From assembly GCA_002402165.1 (NCBI GenBank), contig NVVI01000002.1, positions 87,492 to 95,830 of the forward strand: DNA of 8,339 nt. Reading direction: 5' to 3'. Below are positions 1 to 6,431 of this stretch, piece after piece. This DNA comes from Flavobacteriales bacterium (GTDB taxonomy: Bacteria > Bacteroidota > Bacteroidia > Flavobacteriales_E > Vicingaceae). Positions within the stretch are counted from its first letter, which is position 1. Each line of letters opens with the position of its first letter. The notes below the pieces were generated by a model. That model was not told where the DNA came from and searched no databases. It worked only from the letters and a program-made list of their open reading frames with translations. The position numbers and the translations under genes were made by a program.

Positions 1-567
1 GCATTTTTAGCTGGTGTTTTAGACATTAAATCTTCACAAAAAGGAGCTCGTTTTGTTCGCTTTTGTGATGCATTTAATATTCCTCTTTTGGTGTTTGAAG
101 ATGTTCCTGGGTTTTTGCCTGGCACAGATCAAGAATGGAATGCAATTATAACTAACGGAGCAAAATTATTGTACGCATTTTGTGAAGCTACTGTTCCGAG
201 AGTAACTGTAATTACCCGTAAAGCTTATGGTGGAGCTTATGATGTGATGAACTCTAAACATATTGGAGCAGATATGAATTATGCTTGGCCAAGTGCAGAA
301 ATTGCTGTAATGGGAGCCAAAGGAGCCGCAGAAATTATCTTTAAAAAAGATATTAAAGAAGCTGAAGATTCTGAAACAACATGGAAAGAAAAAGAAGCAG
401 AATATGCAGAAATGTTTGCTAACCCATACAATGCTGCTGCTCGTGGCTATATTGACGAGGTTATTAAACCTTCTCAAACAAGAGAAAGATTAATTGCTGC
501 TTTTAAAATGTTGAAAAATAAGGTAGATACTTTGCCTAAAAAGAAACATGGAAATATTCCGTTGTAA
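1..567 (+). CDS. Acyl-CoA carboxylase, carboxyltransferase (beta) subunit, C-terminal part
   Basis: The frame is open from the first base, so the gene is cut on its 5' side and only its last 188 residues are visible. They match the C-terminal half of biotin-dependent carboxyltransferases of the propionyl/methylmalonyl-CoA type. These proteins move a carboxyl group from carboxybiotin to an acyl-CoA in the cytoplasm. Visible landmarks are [11 protein letters not shown] (about residues 31-41), the [11 protein letters not shown] glycine loop (about 74-84), [19 protein letters not shown] (about 96-114), [17 protein letters not shown] near residue 140, and the tail KKKHGNIPL. The family is normally about 510-520 aa, so roughly two thirds lies outside. 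A TTG at 88 could be miscalled as a start, but homology continues upstream ([17 protein letters not shown]). It is closest in style to pccB; the acyl substrate cannot be settled from this fragment. The stop lies 2 nt from the stop of the convergent plsC-like gene, leaving no room for a separate terminator. Confidence 0.93.
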   Translation, partial: AFLAGVLDIKSSQKGARFVRFCDAFNIPLLVFEDVPGFLPGTDQEWNAIITNGAKLLYAFCEATVPRVTVITRKAYGGAYDVMNSKHIGADMNYAWPSAEIAVMGAKGAAEIIFKKDIKEAEDSETTWKEKEAEYAEMFANPYNAAARGYIDEVIKPSQTRERLIAAFKMLKNKVDTLPKKKHGNIPL

Positions 568-569
568 AA

Positions 570-1271
570 TTACGCTGTACTCATATCTTCAATAGCCATT
601 TTTGTTTCTGCAACAAAACTATTAATGGTTTTTCTAGAATACAGTAAAGAATCTATTGGTTTCCCTATTCGAACTGTTACGTCTCCTGGCGTAATAGTAT
701 TGGATGTTGCTGGCCAAAGACTATATGTCCCTTTTATATGTACAGGAATAATACAGACGCCAGCATCTAACGCTAAATGAAATGCTCCTTTTTTAAATTC
801 TCCTAATTCTCCTGCTTTACTTCTTGTCCCCTCTGGATACATTGCAACACATTTGCCATTTTTAATTTTTAAAGCTGCTTTTTTTAAACTTTCTACAGCT
901 TTTTTTCTATTGCTTCTGTCTATAAATATATGTCCCGCCACTACCATATACCAACCGATTATCGGAACCCACATTAATTCTTTTTTACCAATAAAGTGTA
1001 GGTTAACAGGAGCAATTCTACACAATACACCAATATCTATATACGAACAATGATTAGCAATAAAAATTAACGGTTGATCTGTTGGTACATTCTCAACACC
1101 ATAAGTTTTTAACTTTACTCCAGCAATCCATATTAACACTCTAGAAAAAAGTGTTCTGGCAACAAATAAAGGAAATTGTCTGTTAAAAGTAATTGGGATA
1201 AAAAATGGAGTAAAAAACATTAACGATAATGTCCAAATCAACATAAAAAAAAGACGAATTGCCGAAATCAT
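570..1271 (-). CDS. 1-acyl-sn-glycerol-3-phosphate acyltransferase family (PlsC-like)
   Basis: This is a membrane-associated acyltransferase that probably acylates lysophosphatidic acid to phosphatidic acid in phospholipid synthesis. From the ATG at 1271 it has 233 residues, a normal length for the family. A hydrophobic segment (about residues 7-27, rich in F, L and I) anchors the N-terminus. The catalytic H-X4-D motif is NHCSYID (H74, D79). The second block is GHIFIDRSNRKKA (113-125), the substrate-binding block is YPEGTRS (145-151), and the fourth block is IIPVHIKGT (174-182). An in-frame TTG at 1304 would add 11 basic residues. I prefer the ATG because it leaves the membrane segment intact, but the longer form is possible. 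The gene is last in a same-strand series after tyrS and the exported protein, with about 93 nt between the previous stop and this ATG. The exact acyl acceptor is not shown: ornithine-lipid or other lysolipid acyltransferases share these motifs. Confidence 0.9.
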   Translation of the reverse strand: MISAIRLFFMLIWTLSLMFFTPFFIPITFNRQFPLFVARTLFSRVLIWIAGVKLKTYGVENVPTDQPLIFIANHCSYIDIGVLCRIAPVNLHFIGKKELMWVPIIGWYMVVAGHIFIDRSNRKKAVESLKKAALKIKNGKCVAMYPEGTRSKAGELGEFKKGAFHLALDAGVCIIPVHIKGTYSLWPATSNTITPGDVTVRIGKPIDSLLYSRKTINSFVAETKMAIEDMSTA

Positions 1272-1364
1272 ACTACGTTTTAATTTTCGGTGTAAAGATA
1301 ACAATTGAAGTATAAGAGTCGCAGTGTTAAAGTCCGTTTTACAAAAAATGATTATTTAACCCCC

Positions 1365-2132
1365 CTACTGCTCAATCGGTTTATTGAGCTCTACTACAAT
1401 CTTCCCAATAAAATTATGGTATGCGCTTTCTAGTTCTTTTGTTCTTAATAATGAAAAAGAAGCTTCTAAATCATTTGGTTTATTTGCTTCTGCTTTTATT
1501 TTAGCGGCTCCATAAATATGTTGTTTAAATAGGTTATAAATGTCATAATCTAAATAATGCCCTGCATACGGAACTCGTTTACTGTGTTTTCTTGAGAAAG
1601 CTTCTTTTTGTATATCATACCAAGTAATAAAAATGATAAAATCGGCATTATGTCCTTCTAATAGTTTTGTGAAATCAACTTCATTAAACCCCTTTAAATC
1701 AACAGCATTATAATGTTTTCCATTAAATTTTCCATACTTATACTTAATCTGTTTTTTGAATGGTTGAAGCTTTGCAGCCTCTACTGGAACAAACTCAAAA
1801 TTTTCATCCTGATAATTTTCAAATGAATTCAACAATGTTTTTTCGTAAATCAAAAAAACTTTTGCTACGGTAGTTTCGTTTTTTTTGGCAATTACTTCTA
1901 AATCAAATTCCGAAACAAACTCAAAACGACTAGGAGGAATAACTAATACTCTTTTTTTATTTGAATTTTGAGCGAATGTTGAGCTTGAAACTCCAATGAC
2001 AACTAATAAAAATAAGGTTATTTTGTTAACGTCATTGCGAATGAAGAATGAGTGAAGCAATCTGCTTAATTGAATGAGATTCCGCATCAAGTGCGGAATG
2101 ACGTTTATTTTTATATTTTTCAATAAAATCAT
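1365..2132 (-). CDS. Putative exported protein of unknown function with repeat-derived N-terminal insert
   Basis: I do not recognise the function. The 255-residue product has a hydrophobic stretch TLFLLVVIGV (39-48) followed by SSSTFAQ, which looks like a signal peptidase I site (TFA|Q, cut after residue 54). The mature part, about 200 aa, starts NSNKKRVLVIPPSRFEF. It is hydrophilic and contains conserved-looking blocks HNADFIIFITWYDI and VPYAGHYLDYDIYNLF; a periplasmic or secreted location is inferred. The ATG at 2132 overlaps the tyrS stop codon (TAATG), which supports this start and suggests translational coupling. Between that start and the hydrophobic core, codons 10-35 are a 78-bp hairpin repeat read in frame (peptide VIPHLMRN...HSFFIRND). 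Taking out exactly that element gives an ordinary signal peptide, ...KNIKINKITLFLLVV. No other in-frame ATG lies between the insert and the hydrophobic core; one ATG lies inside the insert at codon 16. Confidence 0.78.
   Translation of the reverse strand: MILLKNIKINVIPHLMRNLIQLSRLLHSFFIRNDVNKITLFLLVVIGVSSSTFAQNSNKKRVLVIPPSRFEFVSEFDLEVIAKKNETTVAKVFLIYEKTLLNSFENYQDENFEFVPVEAAKLQPFKKQIKYKYGKFNGKHYNAVDLKGFNEVDFTKLLEGHNADFIIFITWYDIQKEAFSRKHSKRVPYAGHYLDYDIYNLFKQHIYGAAKIKAEANKPNDLEASFSLLRTKELESAYHNFIGKIVVELNKPIEQ
2028..2105. repeat. 78-bp element with 9-bp inverted ends and internal hairpin, inside a coding region
   Basis: The ends AACGTCATT (2028-2036) and AATGACGTT (2097-2105) are perfect inverted repeats. 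Inside is a perfect 8-bp stem ATTCCGCA/TGCGGAAT (2079-2086 and 2092-2099) with a TCAAG loop. The left half, with GTCATTGCGAA and GAAGCAATCT, has the look of short palindromic repeats I recall as common in Bacteroidota intergenic DNA; that resemblance is from memory. The same core recurs in this window at 4121-4146 and, inverted, at 5242-5262. The length is a multiple of three and the element lies within the N-terminus of the exported protein gene without breaking its frame. AAC occurs at the left end on the coding strand and again just after the right end, so a short target duplication is possible but cannot be proved. No protein is encoded by the element itself, so it would be a non-autonomous, MITE- or REP-like sequence. 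Confidence 0.75.
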
Positions 2133-3412
2133 TAAACAGCTTTTACCAAAAAGTAATTCTTTTTACCTCTTTGCAATAGAATGTATTTGCCATTAATCAA
2201 ATCATCTTTTGTTAACACTTTATCTTCTCCTATTTTAGCCTTATTAACGCTAATCGAATTTTCTTTTAATGCCCTTCTTGCTTCCCCATTAGAACTTAAA
2301 AAATTGGTCTTTGTTCCTAAAGCATCGACAATATTTATACCATCTTCTATTTCTGATAAAGCAATTTCTGCTTGAGGAACACCCTCAAAAACATCTTCAA
2401 AAATTTGCTTCGACATGTTTTTTAATCCTTCTACTGCTTCATCCCCTTTCATAAATAAAATTTCTGAAGCATTTATAGCGGCTTCGTAATCTTCCTTAGA
2501 ATGAACACGAATGGTAATGTCCATTGCTAATTGACGCTGCAAAATTCTCAAATGAGGTGCTTCTTTATGCTCGGCTTCTAATGCTTCTATTTCTTCTTTG
2601 TCTTTCAATGTAAAAATCCGAATGTAATTGGCGGCATCTTCATCTGAAGCATTGATCCAATATTGGTAAAATTTGTAAGGGGAGGTTTTGGTCTTATCTA
2701 ACCACACATTTCCACCTTCTGTTTTACCAAACTTACTTCCATCAGCTTTACTAATTAGTGGTGTGGTACAAGCAAAAGCTTCTCCTCCTCCTAATCTTCT
2801 AATCAATTCAGTTCCAGTAACAATATTTCCCCACTGGTCTGAACCACCTAATTGAACCTTACAGTTTTTGTTTTTATTTAACCAATAGAAATCATAGCCT
2901 TGCACCAATTGGTAAGAAAATTCTGTAAAAGACATTCCTGTATCCATCCGAGATTTTACAGAATCTTTTGCCAACATGTAATTGATAGAAATGTGTTTCC
3001 CCACATCTCTGATAAAATCTAAAAAATTCATACCTTTAAACCAATCGTAATTATTTACCATTTCGGCAGCATTCTCACCACAATCGAAATCTAAAAATTG
3101 CTCTAGCTGTTTTTTTATACAAGCTACATTATGATTTAAGGTCTCCTCATCCAACAAATTACGTTCAGTAGATTTTCCAGAAGGATCACCCACCATACCT
3201 GTTGCTCCACCAACTAACGCAAAAGGTTTGTGCCCTGCTTTTTGTAAATGAACCAAAATCATTATTTGCACCAAACTACCAATGTGTAGCGAATCTCCTG
3301 TTGGATCAAACCCAATATATGCCGAAGTAACCTCTTTAGCAAATTGCTCTTCTGTACCTGGCATTACGTCATGTATCATGCCCCTCCAACGGATTTCTTC
3401 TATAAAATTCAT
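2132..3412 (-). CDS. tyrS: Tyrosine--tRNA ligase
   Basis: This cytoplasmic class I aminoacyl-tRNA synthetase activates tyrosine with ATP and charges tRNA-Tyr. From the ATG at 3412 it has 426 residues, the usual TyrS length. The HIGH-type motif is HIGS (43-46) in [14 protein letters not shown]. The tyrosine pocket motif YQLVQGYDF (167-175) supplies Y167, Q171 and D174, followed by [11 protein letters not shown] (187-197). The KMSKS equivalent is KFGKT (227-231) in [14 protein letters not shown], typical of bacterial TyrS. The C-terminus (about 365-426) looks like an S4 RNA-binding domain: [16 protein letters not shown]...[19 protein letters not shown] at 3433 would add seven residues (LLIKFDE). 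I chose the ATG because family members start close to the [15 protein letters not shown] block. It is the first gene of the minus-strand series, and its stop overlaps the next start by one base. HIGS in place of HIGH appears, from memory, in other Flavobacteriia TyrS and is not taken as damage. Confidence 0.97.
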   Translation of the reverse strand: MNFIEEIRWRGMIHDVMPGTEEQFAKEVTSAYIGFDPTGDSLHIGSLVQIMILVHLQKAGHKPFALVGGATGMVGDPSGKSTERNLLDEETLNHNVACIKKQLEQFLDFDCGENAAEMVNNYDWFKGMNFLDFIRDVGKHISINYMLAKDSVKSRMDTGMSFTEFSYQLVQGYDFYWLNKNKNCKVQLGGSDQWGNIVTGTELIRRLGGGEAFACTTPLISKADGSKFGKTEGGNVWLDKTKTSPYKFYQYWINASDEDAANYIRIFTLKDKEEIEALEAEHKEAPHLRILQRQLAMDITIRVHSKEDYEAAINASEILFMKGDEAVEGLKNMSKQIFEDVFEGVPQAEIALSEIEDGINIVDALGTKTNFLSSNGEARRALKENSISVNKAKIGEDKVLTKDDLINGKYILLQRGKKNYFLVKAV

Positions 3413-3491
3413 TTCATCAAATTTAATAAGCAAAGTTAGTAATAATGTGAGAAGTGATGAAGTTATTTGATTATTGCTAAATTTGAATTAA
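3413..3491. promoter_or_regulatory. Divergent intergenic region between tyrS and the HEPN-like gene; possible -7 elements
   Basis: The 79-nt gap must carry the promoters of two divergent genes. Bacteroidota primary sigma factors favour TTG about 17-23 nt upstream of TANNTTTG. Exact TANNTTTG matches occur toward tyrS (TAACTTTG, read on the minus strand at 3438-3431) and toward the plus-strand gene (TAAATTTG, 3478-3485). The first would start tyrS transcription roughly a dozen bases before its ATG at 3412, and downstream of the alternative TTG at 3433, which would favour the ATG. The second lies only 6 nt before its ATG. Neither has a TTG at the expected distance upstream, and such A+T-rich motifs arise by chance, so this is tentative. 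Confidence 0.3.
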
Positions 3492-4019
3492 ATGAATGGA
3501 TTCCATCGAACATATTTTGAAATAATACAATCTATCGAATCAGCAATTAAAGACCGTAAAATAATTACATCTCTAATACTTCTTTATTCAGCAATTGATA
3601 GTTTCAGTAATATAGCTAATCAATCAAATAAAAGTGGTCGTAAAGTATTTATAAAGTGGGTAGATAAATGGATGCTCGAAGAGAATAATCTTACTTGCAA
3701 TTCAATTGATATTTATGCAGCTCGATGTGGTGTTTTACACGGATTTATAAGTGAATCTGATCTTTCAAATAATGGTAACGCGAAAAAAATTTGCTATGCA
3801 TGGGGTAATGCAAGTTTATTAGAATTAGAATCTAGCATCAAAAAAACTAAAAAAGAAAACGAATATATTGCTTTAAAATTAGAAGATATATTCCAATCTT
3901 TTAGGATTGGAATGGCAAATTGTATTGATGAAATAGAGAAAGATGAAAATTGGAGAAACTCTTTTGAGTTAAAGGCATCAAAATATTTTACAACTTCACC
4001 CTCTGGCACTAATTCATAG
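3492..4019 (+). CDS. Hypothetical 175-aa protein with HEPN-like R-X4-H motif
   Basis: No function can be assigned with confidence. The protein is soluble and apparently mostly helical, with no signal peptide or membrane segment. An early helix ITSLILLYSAIDSFSNI (25-41) is followed by GRKVFIKWVDKWM (49-61), then SIDIYAARCGVLHGF (71-85). ARCGVLHGF contains R78-X4-H83, which fits the R-X4-6-H signature of HEPN domains. HEPN proteins are small helical proteins that include toxin RNases and abortive-infection effectors. The next segment SESDLSNNGNAKKICYAWGN (87-106) resembles a block I recall from other bacterial hypothetical proteins of this size (R..vlH....SdLS..g.A..i.YAWG). The ATG at 3492 is the first available start. 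The gene stands alone: no nucleotidyltransferase antitoxin (MNT) or other partner is adjacent, and it is divergent from tyrS. The charged C-terminal third (KKTKKENEYIALKLEDIF) looks helical. It may instead be a non-catalytic member of a conserved hypothetical family. Confidence 0.8.
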   Translation: MNGFHRTYFEIIQSIESAIKDRKIITSLILLYSAIDSFSNIANQSNKSGRKVFIKWVDKWMLEENNLTCNSIDIYAARCGVLHGFISESDLSNNGNAKKICYAWGNASLLELESSIKKTKKENEYIALKLEDIFQSFRIGMANCIDEIEKDENWRNSFELKASKYFTTSPSGTNS

Positions 4020-4071
4020 ATTCCTTCTTGTACGAGAAAAAATTTGCTATAACACTAAAAAAGCAACTACA

Positions 4072-4146
4072 TCATCCTGAATATATTTCAAAATCTTCTA
4101 AAAAATGTTGCTAATAAACAGATTCCCAGTCAAGCTGAGAATGACA
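4072..4146 (+). repeat. Composite palindromic repeat, related to the elements at 2028 and 5242
   Basis: The right part, GATTCC-CAGTCAAGCTG-AGAATGACA (4121-4146), matches the layout of the 2078-2103 copy: stem ATTCCCAG/CTGAGAAT with one mismatch around the same TCAAG loop, then AATGAC. The left part (4072-4099) contains TCATCCTGAA followed by TTTCA, a decayed inverted pair. As in the 2028 copy, two small palindromic halves are separated by an A/T-rich spacer of about 20 nt. It lies between the 3' ends of two convergent genes, where it could form a hairpin in either transcript. No T-tract follows, so a classical intrinsic terminator is not supported. Confidence 0.6.
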
Positions 4147-4154
4147 GTATTCGT

Positions 4155-4171
4155 TCTCCCCTTCGGGGAGA
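4155..4171. repeat. GC-rich hairpin (TCTCCCC/GGGGAGA) at the 3' side of the radical SAM gene
   Basis: A perfect 7-bp stem, TCTCCCC (4155-4161) and GGGGAGA (4165-4171), encloses a TTC loop in otherwise A+T-rich DNA. It begins 14 nt past the radical SAM stop codon on the minus strand. On that strand the flank CCCCTCTTAA lies between stop and stem, a combination I recall as a dispersed Flavobacteriia intergenic repeat. It could terminate or stabilise transcripts from the two convergent genes, but no run of T follows on either strand. Confidence 0.5.
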
Positions 4172-4184
4172 TTAAGAGGGGCTT

Positions 4185-5207
4185 CTACTCCCAAACTTTA
4201 GTTCCTTCGGTACAGTTTTGACAAATGTCAATTTCTTGTCGGTTGGTTAATAAAGCACTTCTAAAATTATGGTAAGGTTTGGAAGTCCAAATTTCTTTTA
4301 AAGGGGTTTGTTGCAATTCTCCCAATTGATGGACAGCATCTTTATCAAAACAACAAGGTACTACTTTACCATCCCAAGTTATAACACAAGAACTCCACAT
4401 GCGCCAACATTCGTTTAATAGTTTGTTTTTTAACCGATAAGTGCCGTCAGCTTGCTTTTTGTATCGAGCGTATTTATCGATGCTTGGAATTAACTCATTA
4501 CCATGTTTAAAATCATACAACTGTGCCGTTTTAAAACGAATTTCATCTACCCCTAATTCGTTAGCCAATTTTTTAGCGTCTTCTATTTGGTGTTCATTTG
4601 GTTTTACTACCAAAAACTGAAAAATAATGTAAGGCGTTTTAGATTTTAACTCTTTTTTCCACTTTATTACATTTTTTGTGCCTTCAATTACTTTATTTAA
4701 GCTTCCATTTTTACGGTAGCTTTCGTACGTTTCTTGAGTTGTTCCATCTATAGAAATGGTTAATCTACTTAAACCACTTTCTATTGTTTTTCTTGCGCTC
4801 TCATCATTTAAAAAATGAGCGTTGGTAGAAGTAGCGGTGTACATGTTTTTATCATTAGCATAACTTACCATTTCTAAAAAATGGGGGTTAATATAAGGCT
4901 CTCCTTGGAAATAGAAATTTAAATAATATGACTTTTTATATACTTGATCTATTATCTTTTTGTAAAATTCTTGCTTTAAATTTCCCTCCGGACGAGTAAA
5001 CTTTTTTAGTCCACTCGGGCATTCTGGACAACCCAAATTACAAGCTGTTGTGGGTTCAATTGTAATACTAATTGGATCAGCATTTAATACTGGCGTCTTC
5101 ATTAGCTTAGAATAATGAAAACTCCATTTTACTCGTATAGCATTTATGCCTCTCAATAAAGAAAGTTTAGAGATTAAATTAATATGATCGCTATTCACAC
5201 CTAACAT
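4185..5207 (-). CDS. Radical SAM protein with SPASM-like C-terminal domain
   Basis: The 340-residue product is a radical S-adenosylmethionine enzyme: a [4Fe-4S] cluster held by three cysteines cleaves SAM to start a radical reaction. The motif is CNLGCPEC (C56, C60, C63; CX3CX2C) in EPTTACNLGCPECPSG. YFQGEP (99-104) matches the GGEP-like SAM-binding strand, and TATSTNAHFL (124-133) and RLTISIDGTTQETYESYR (148-165) are typical barrel strands. The C-terminus has further cysteines, C267, C274, C285-C286, C329 and C332, in CWRMWSSCVITWDGKVVPCC and DICQNC. This is the SPASM pattern, which binds auxiliary clusters in peptide-, sugar- or other substrate-modifying enzymes. The substrate is unknown. 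No short precursor peptide gene is visible nearby, which argues weakly against a RiPP maturase role here. A TTG at 5216 would add three residues; the ATG at 5207 is preferred. The gene is flanked by hairpin repeats on both sides. Confidence 0.9.
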   Translation of the reverse strand: MLGVNSDHINLISKLSLLRGINAIRVKWSFHYSKLMKTPVLNADPISITIEPTTACNLGCPECPSGLKKFTRPEGNLKQEFYKKIIDQVYKKSYYLNFYFQGEPYINPHFLEMVSYANDKNMYTATSTNAHFLNDESARKTIESGLSRLTISIDGTTQETYESYRKNGSLNKVIEGTKNVIKWKKELKSKTPYIIFQFLVVKPNEHQIEDAKKLANELGVDEIRFKTAQLYDFKHGNELIPSIDKYARYKKQADGTYRLKNKLLNECWRMWSSCVITWDGKVVPCCFDKDAVHQLGELQQTPLKEIWTSKPYHNFRSALLTNRQEIDICQNCTEGTKVWE

Positions 5208-5241
5208 GGTATTCAAAAGTACGCAATCAATTTAGGAGTAT

Positions 5242-5262
5242 TTCCGCACTTGTTGCGGAATC
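5242..5262 (-). repeat. Inverted copy of the GATTCCGCA hairpin repeat
   Basis: TTCCGCA (5242-5248) and TGCGGAA (5254-5260) form a perfect 7-bp stem. Read on the minus strand the 19-nt core TTCCGCAACAAGTGCGGAA differs at a single base from the plus-strand core at 2080-2098, and both are preceded by GA. It lies 35 nt upstream of the radical SAM start, so it falls within the likely promoter or leader of that gene. The AATGAC end seen in the other copies is replaced by AATACT, so this copy is partial or decayed. Confidence 0.65.
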
Positions 5263-5280
5263 TTGCCAATCTTAAACAGA

Positions 5281-5299
5281 TAGCGGAATAAATCCGCTA
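5281..5299. repeat. Inverted repeat TAGCGGA/TCCGCTA in the radical SAM-dinB intergenic region
   Basis: A perfect 7-bp inverted repeat, TAGCGGA (5281-5287) and TCCGCTA (5293-5299), surrounds the loop ATAAA. It lies about 20 nt from the 5242-5262 hairpin and shares its GCGGAAT/TCCGC core, so the two may be parts of one composite element like those at 2028 and 4072. No promoter is evident within it. Confidence 0.55.
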
Positions 5300-5304
5300 A
5301 TAAC

Positions 5305-5341
5305 ACTTTTAAAAGTAAATTAGCATTATAAAATAATGCTA
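5305..5341. promoter_or_regulatory. Two adjacent perfect dyads just upstream of dinB; possible operator region
   Basis: ACTTTTAAAAGT (5305-5316) is a perfect 12-bp palindrome. Four bases later TAGCATTAT (5321-5329) and ATAATGCTA (5333-5341) form a perfect 9-bp inverted repeat with an AAA spacer. The second dyad ends 13 nt before the inferred dinB TTG start at 5355. A 21-bp dyad at that position is where a repressor of a DNA-damage gene would be expected to bind, and dinB is SOS-controlled in many bacteria. However, neither sequence matches a LexA box known to me, and no Bacteroidota-type promoter (TTG/TANNTTTG) is evident toward dinB. A transcript hairpin that limits translation is an equal possibility. 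Confidence 0.4.
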
Positions 5342-5354
5342 CTTACTTTCTACA

Positions 5355-6430
5355 TTGTCTAATATTATTAGAAAAATAATTCACATCGATATGGATGCTT
5401 TCTATGCATCTGTAGAGCAACGAGACAATCCTGAATTAAGAGGAAAGCCATTAGCAGTGGAGGTTCAAGACATAGAGGAGTTGTTGCTGCTGCAAGTTAC
5501 GAAGCAAGACAATATGGAGTAAAATCCGCCATGCCATCTTCAATTGCATACAGAAAATGTCCTCACATAATTTTTGTAAAACCTCGTTTTGAAGCTTATA
5601 AAGAAGCCTCAAAGCAAATTAGAGAAGTATTTGAAGAATATACAAATTTGGTGGAACCTTTATCTTTAGATGAAGCTTATTTAGATGTTACCGAAAATAA
5701 ATTTAATATTGAATTTGCTATGGATATAGCAACAGAAATAAAAGAAAAAATAAAAGCTCGAACAAACCTTACAGCTTCCGCTGGAATATCATACAACAAG
5801 TTTCTAGCTAAAATTGCTTCTGATTATAACAAACCAGATGGATTTTATGTTATTACTCCAAAAATGGCACCCCTTTTTATAGAAAAATTACCCATTGAAA
5901 AATTCTTTGGCGTTGGGAAAGTAACTGCTAAAAAAATGCATTCAAAAGGTATTTTTAACGGTAAAAACTTAAAACAACATTCTATAGCTACGCTAACTCG
6001 GTGGTTTGGAAAATCTGGCAATTATTATTACAATGTTGCTCGAGGAATTGACAATAGAAATGTTAACCCAACAAGAATAAGAAAATCATTAGGCGCAGAA
6101 CGTACTTATGAATTTGACATTAATACTAAAGAAGCAATGATTGCCAATATTGAACATATTGCTGAAATTTTGATTAAACGAATTGAAAAAGCTGGTGGAG
6201 CAGGAAAATCATTGACCCTAAAAATAAAATATGGTGATTTTCAACAAATTACTAGAAGTAAAACGTTCACCGAAACATTAACGAATCAACAAATAAAAAA
6301 TGTTGGATTAGAATTACTAGAAGCTATTCCTGATATTGAAAAAGGCATTCGCTTAATTGGTTTACAAACTGCTAATTTTGAACAAGAAAATAAGGATATA
6401 TTTTTAGGTCAATTGGAGTTTGAATTTTAA
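5355..6430 (+). pseudogene. dinB: DNA polymerase IV (Y-family), broken by an apparent 1-nt deletion
   Basis: DinB is an error-prone translesion DNA polymerase. The first frame, from the TTG at 5355, gives [22 protein letters not shown] (catalytic D12, likely steric gate Y17) through RGKPLAV, then turns into nonsense and stops at 5520-5522. The second frame resumes at 5459-5461 with [28 protein letters not shown]. It continues to the stop with SLDEAYLDV (acidic catalytic pair, from about 5657), the helix-hairpin-helix FFGVGKVTAKKMH, the little finger domain LGAERTYEF...LTLKIKYGDF, and a C-terminal GQLEFEF that resembles a beta-clamp motif. One G missing from GTGGGAGGT (now GTGGAGGT, 5457-5464) explains the shift; restoring it gives about 358 aa, the normal size. 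An ATG at 5531 would open a 299-aa product lacking catalytic D12. The TTG at 5355 is the only usual start codon after the upstream in-frame stop at 5334. The rest of the gene looks intact, so the lesion is recent, programmed, or a sequencing error. Confidence 0.88.
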
Positions 6431-6431
6431 C

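Noticed and set aside
166..477. A long open frame on the minus strand opposite the carboxyltransferase gene
   Set aside because: It is rich in F, S and C runs of the kind produced by reading A-rich coding DNA backwards, and it lies entirely inside a well-supported gene. The same reasoning excludes the open frames opposite plsC, tyrS, the HEPN-like gene, the lipoprotein and the glycoside hydrolase.
4155..4171. Hairpin as a classical rho-independent terminator
   Set aside because: The stem is strong, but neither strand has a T-run after it; it is better described as a repeat that might still affect transcript ends.
5214..5221. TACTTTTG on the minus strand as a -7 promoter element for the radical SAM gene
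   Set aside because: It matches TANNTTTG but there is no TTG 17-23 nt upstream, and it would place the transcript start almost on the ATG at 5207. Further chance matches (TAAATTTG at 3425-3418, minus) show that the motif is frequent in this A+T-rich DNA.
2028..5299. CRISPR array formed by the repeated hairpin cores
   Set aside because: Only three diverged copies exist, more than 1 kb apart and in both orientations, without regularly sized spacers or cas genes.
5391..5522. ATG at 5391 as the start of dinB
   Set aside because: It would remove the IHID segment with the catalytic aspartate; the in-frame TTG at 5355 gives [17 protein letters not shown], which matches the family N-terminus.
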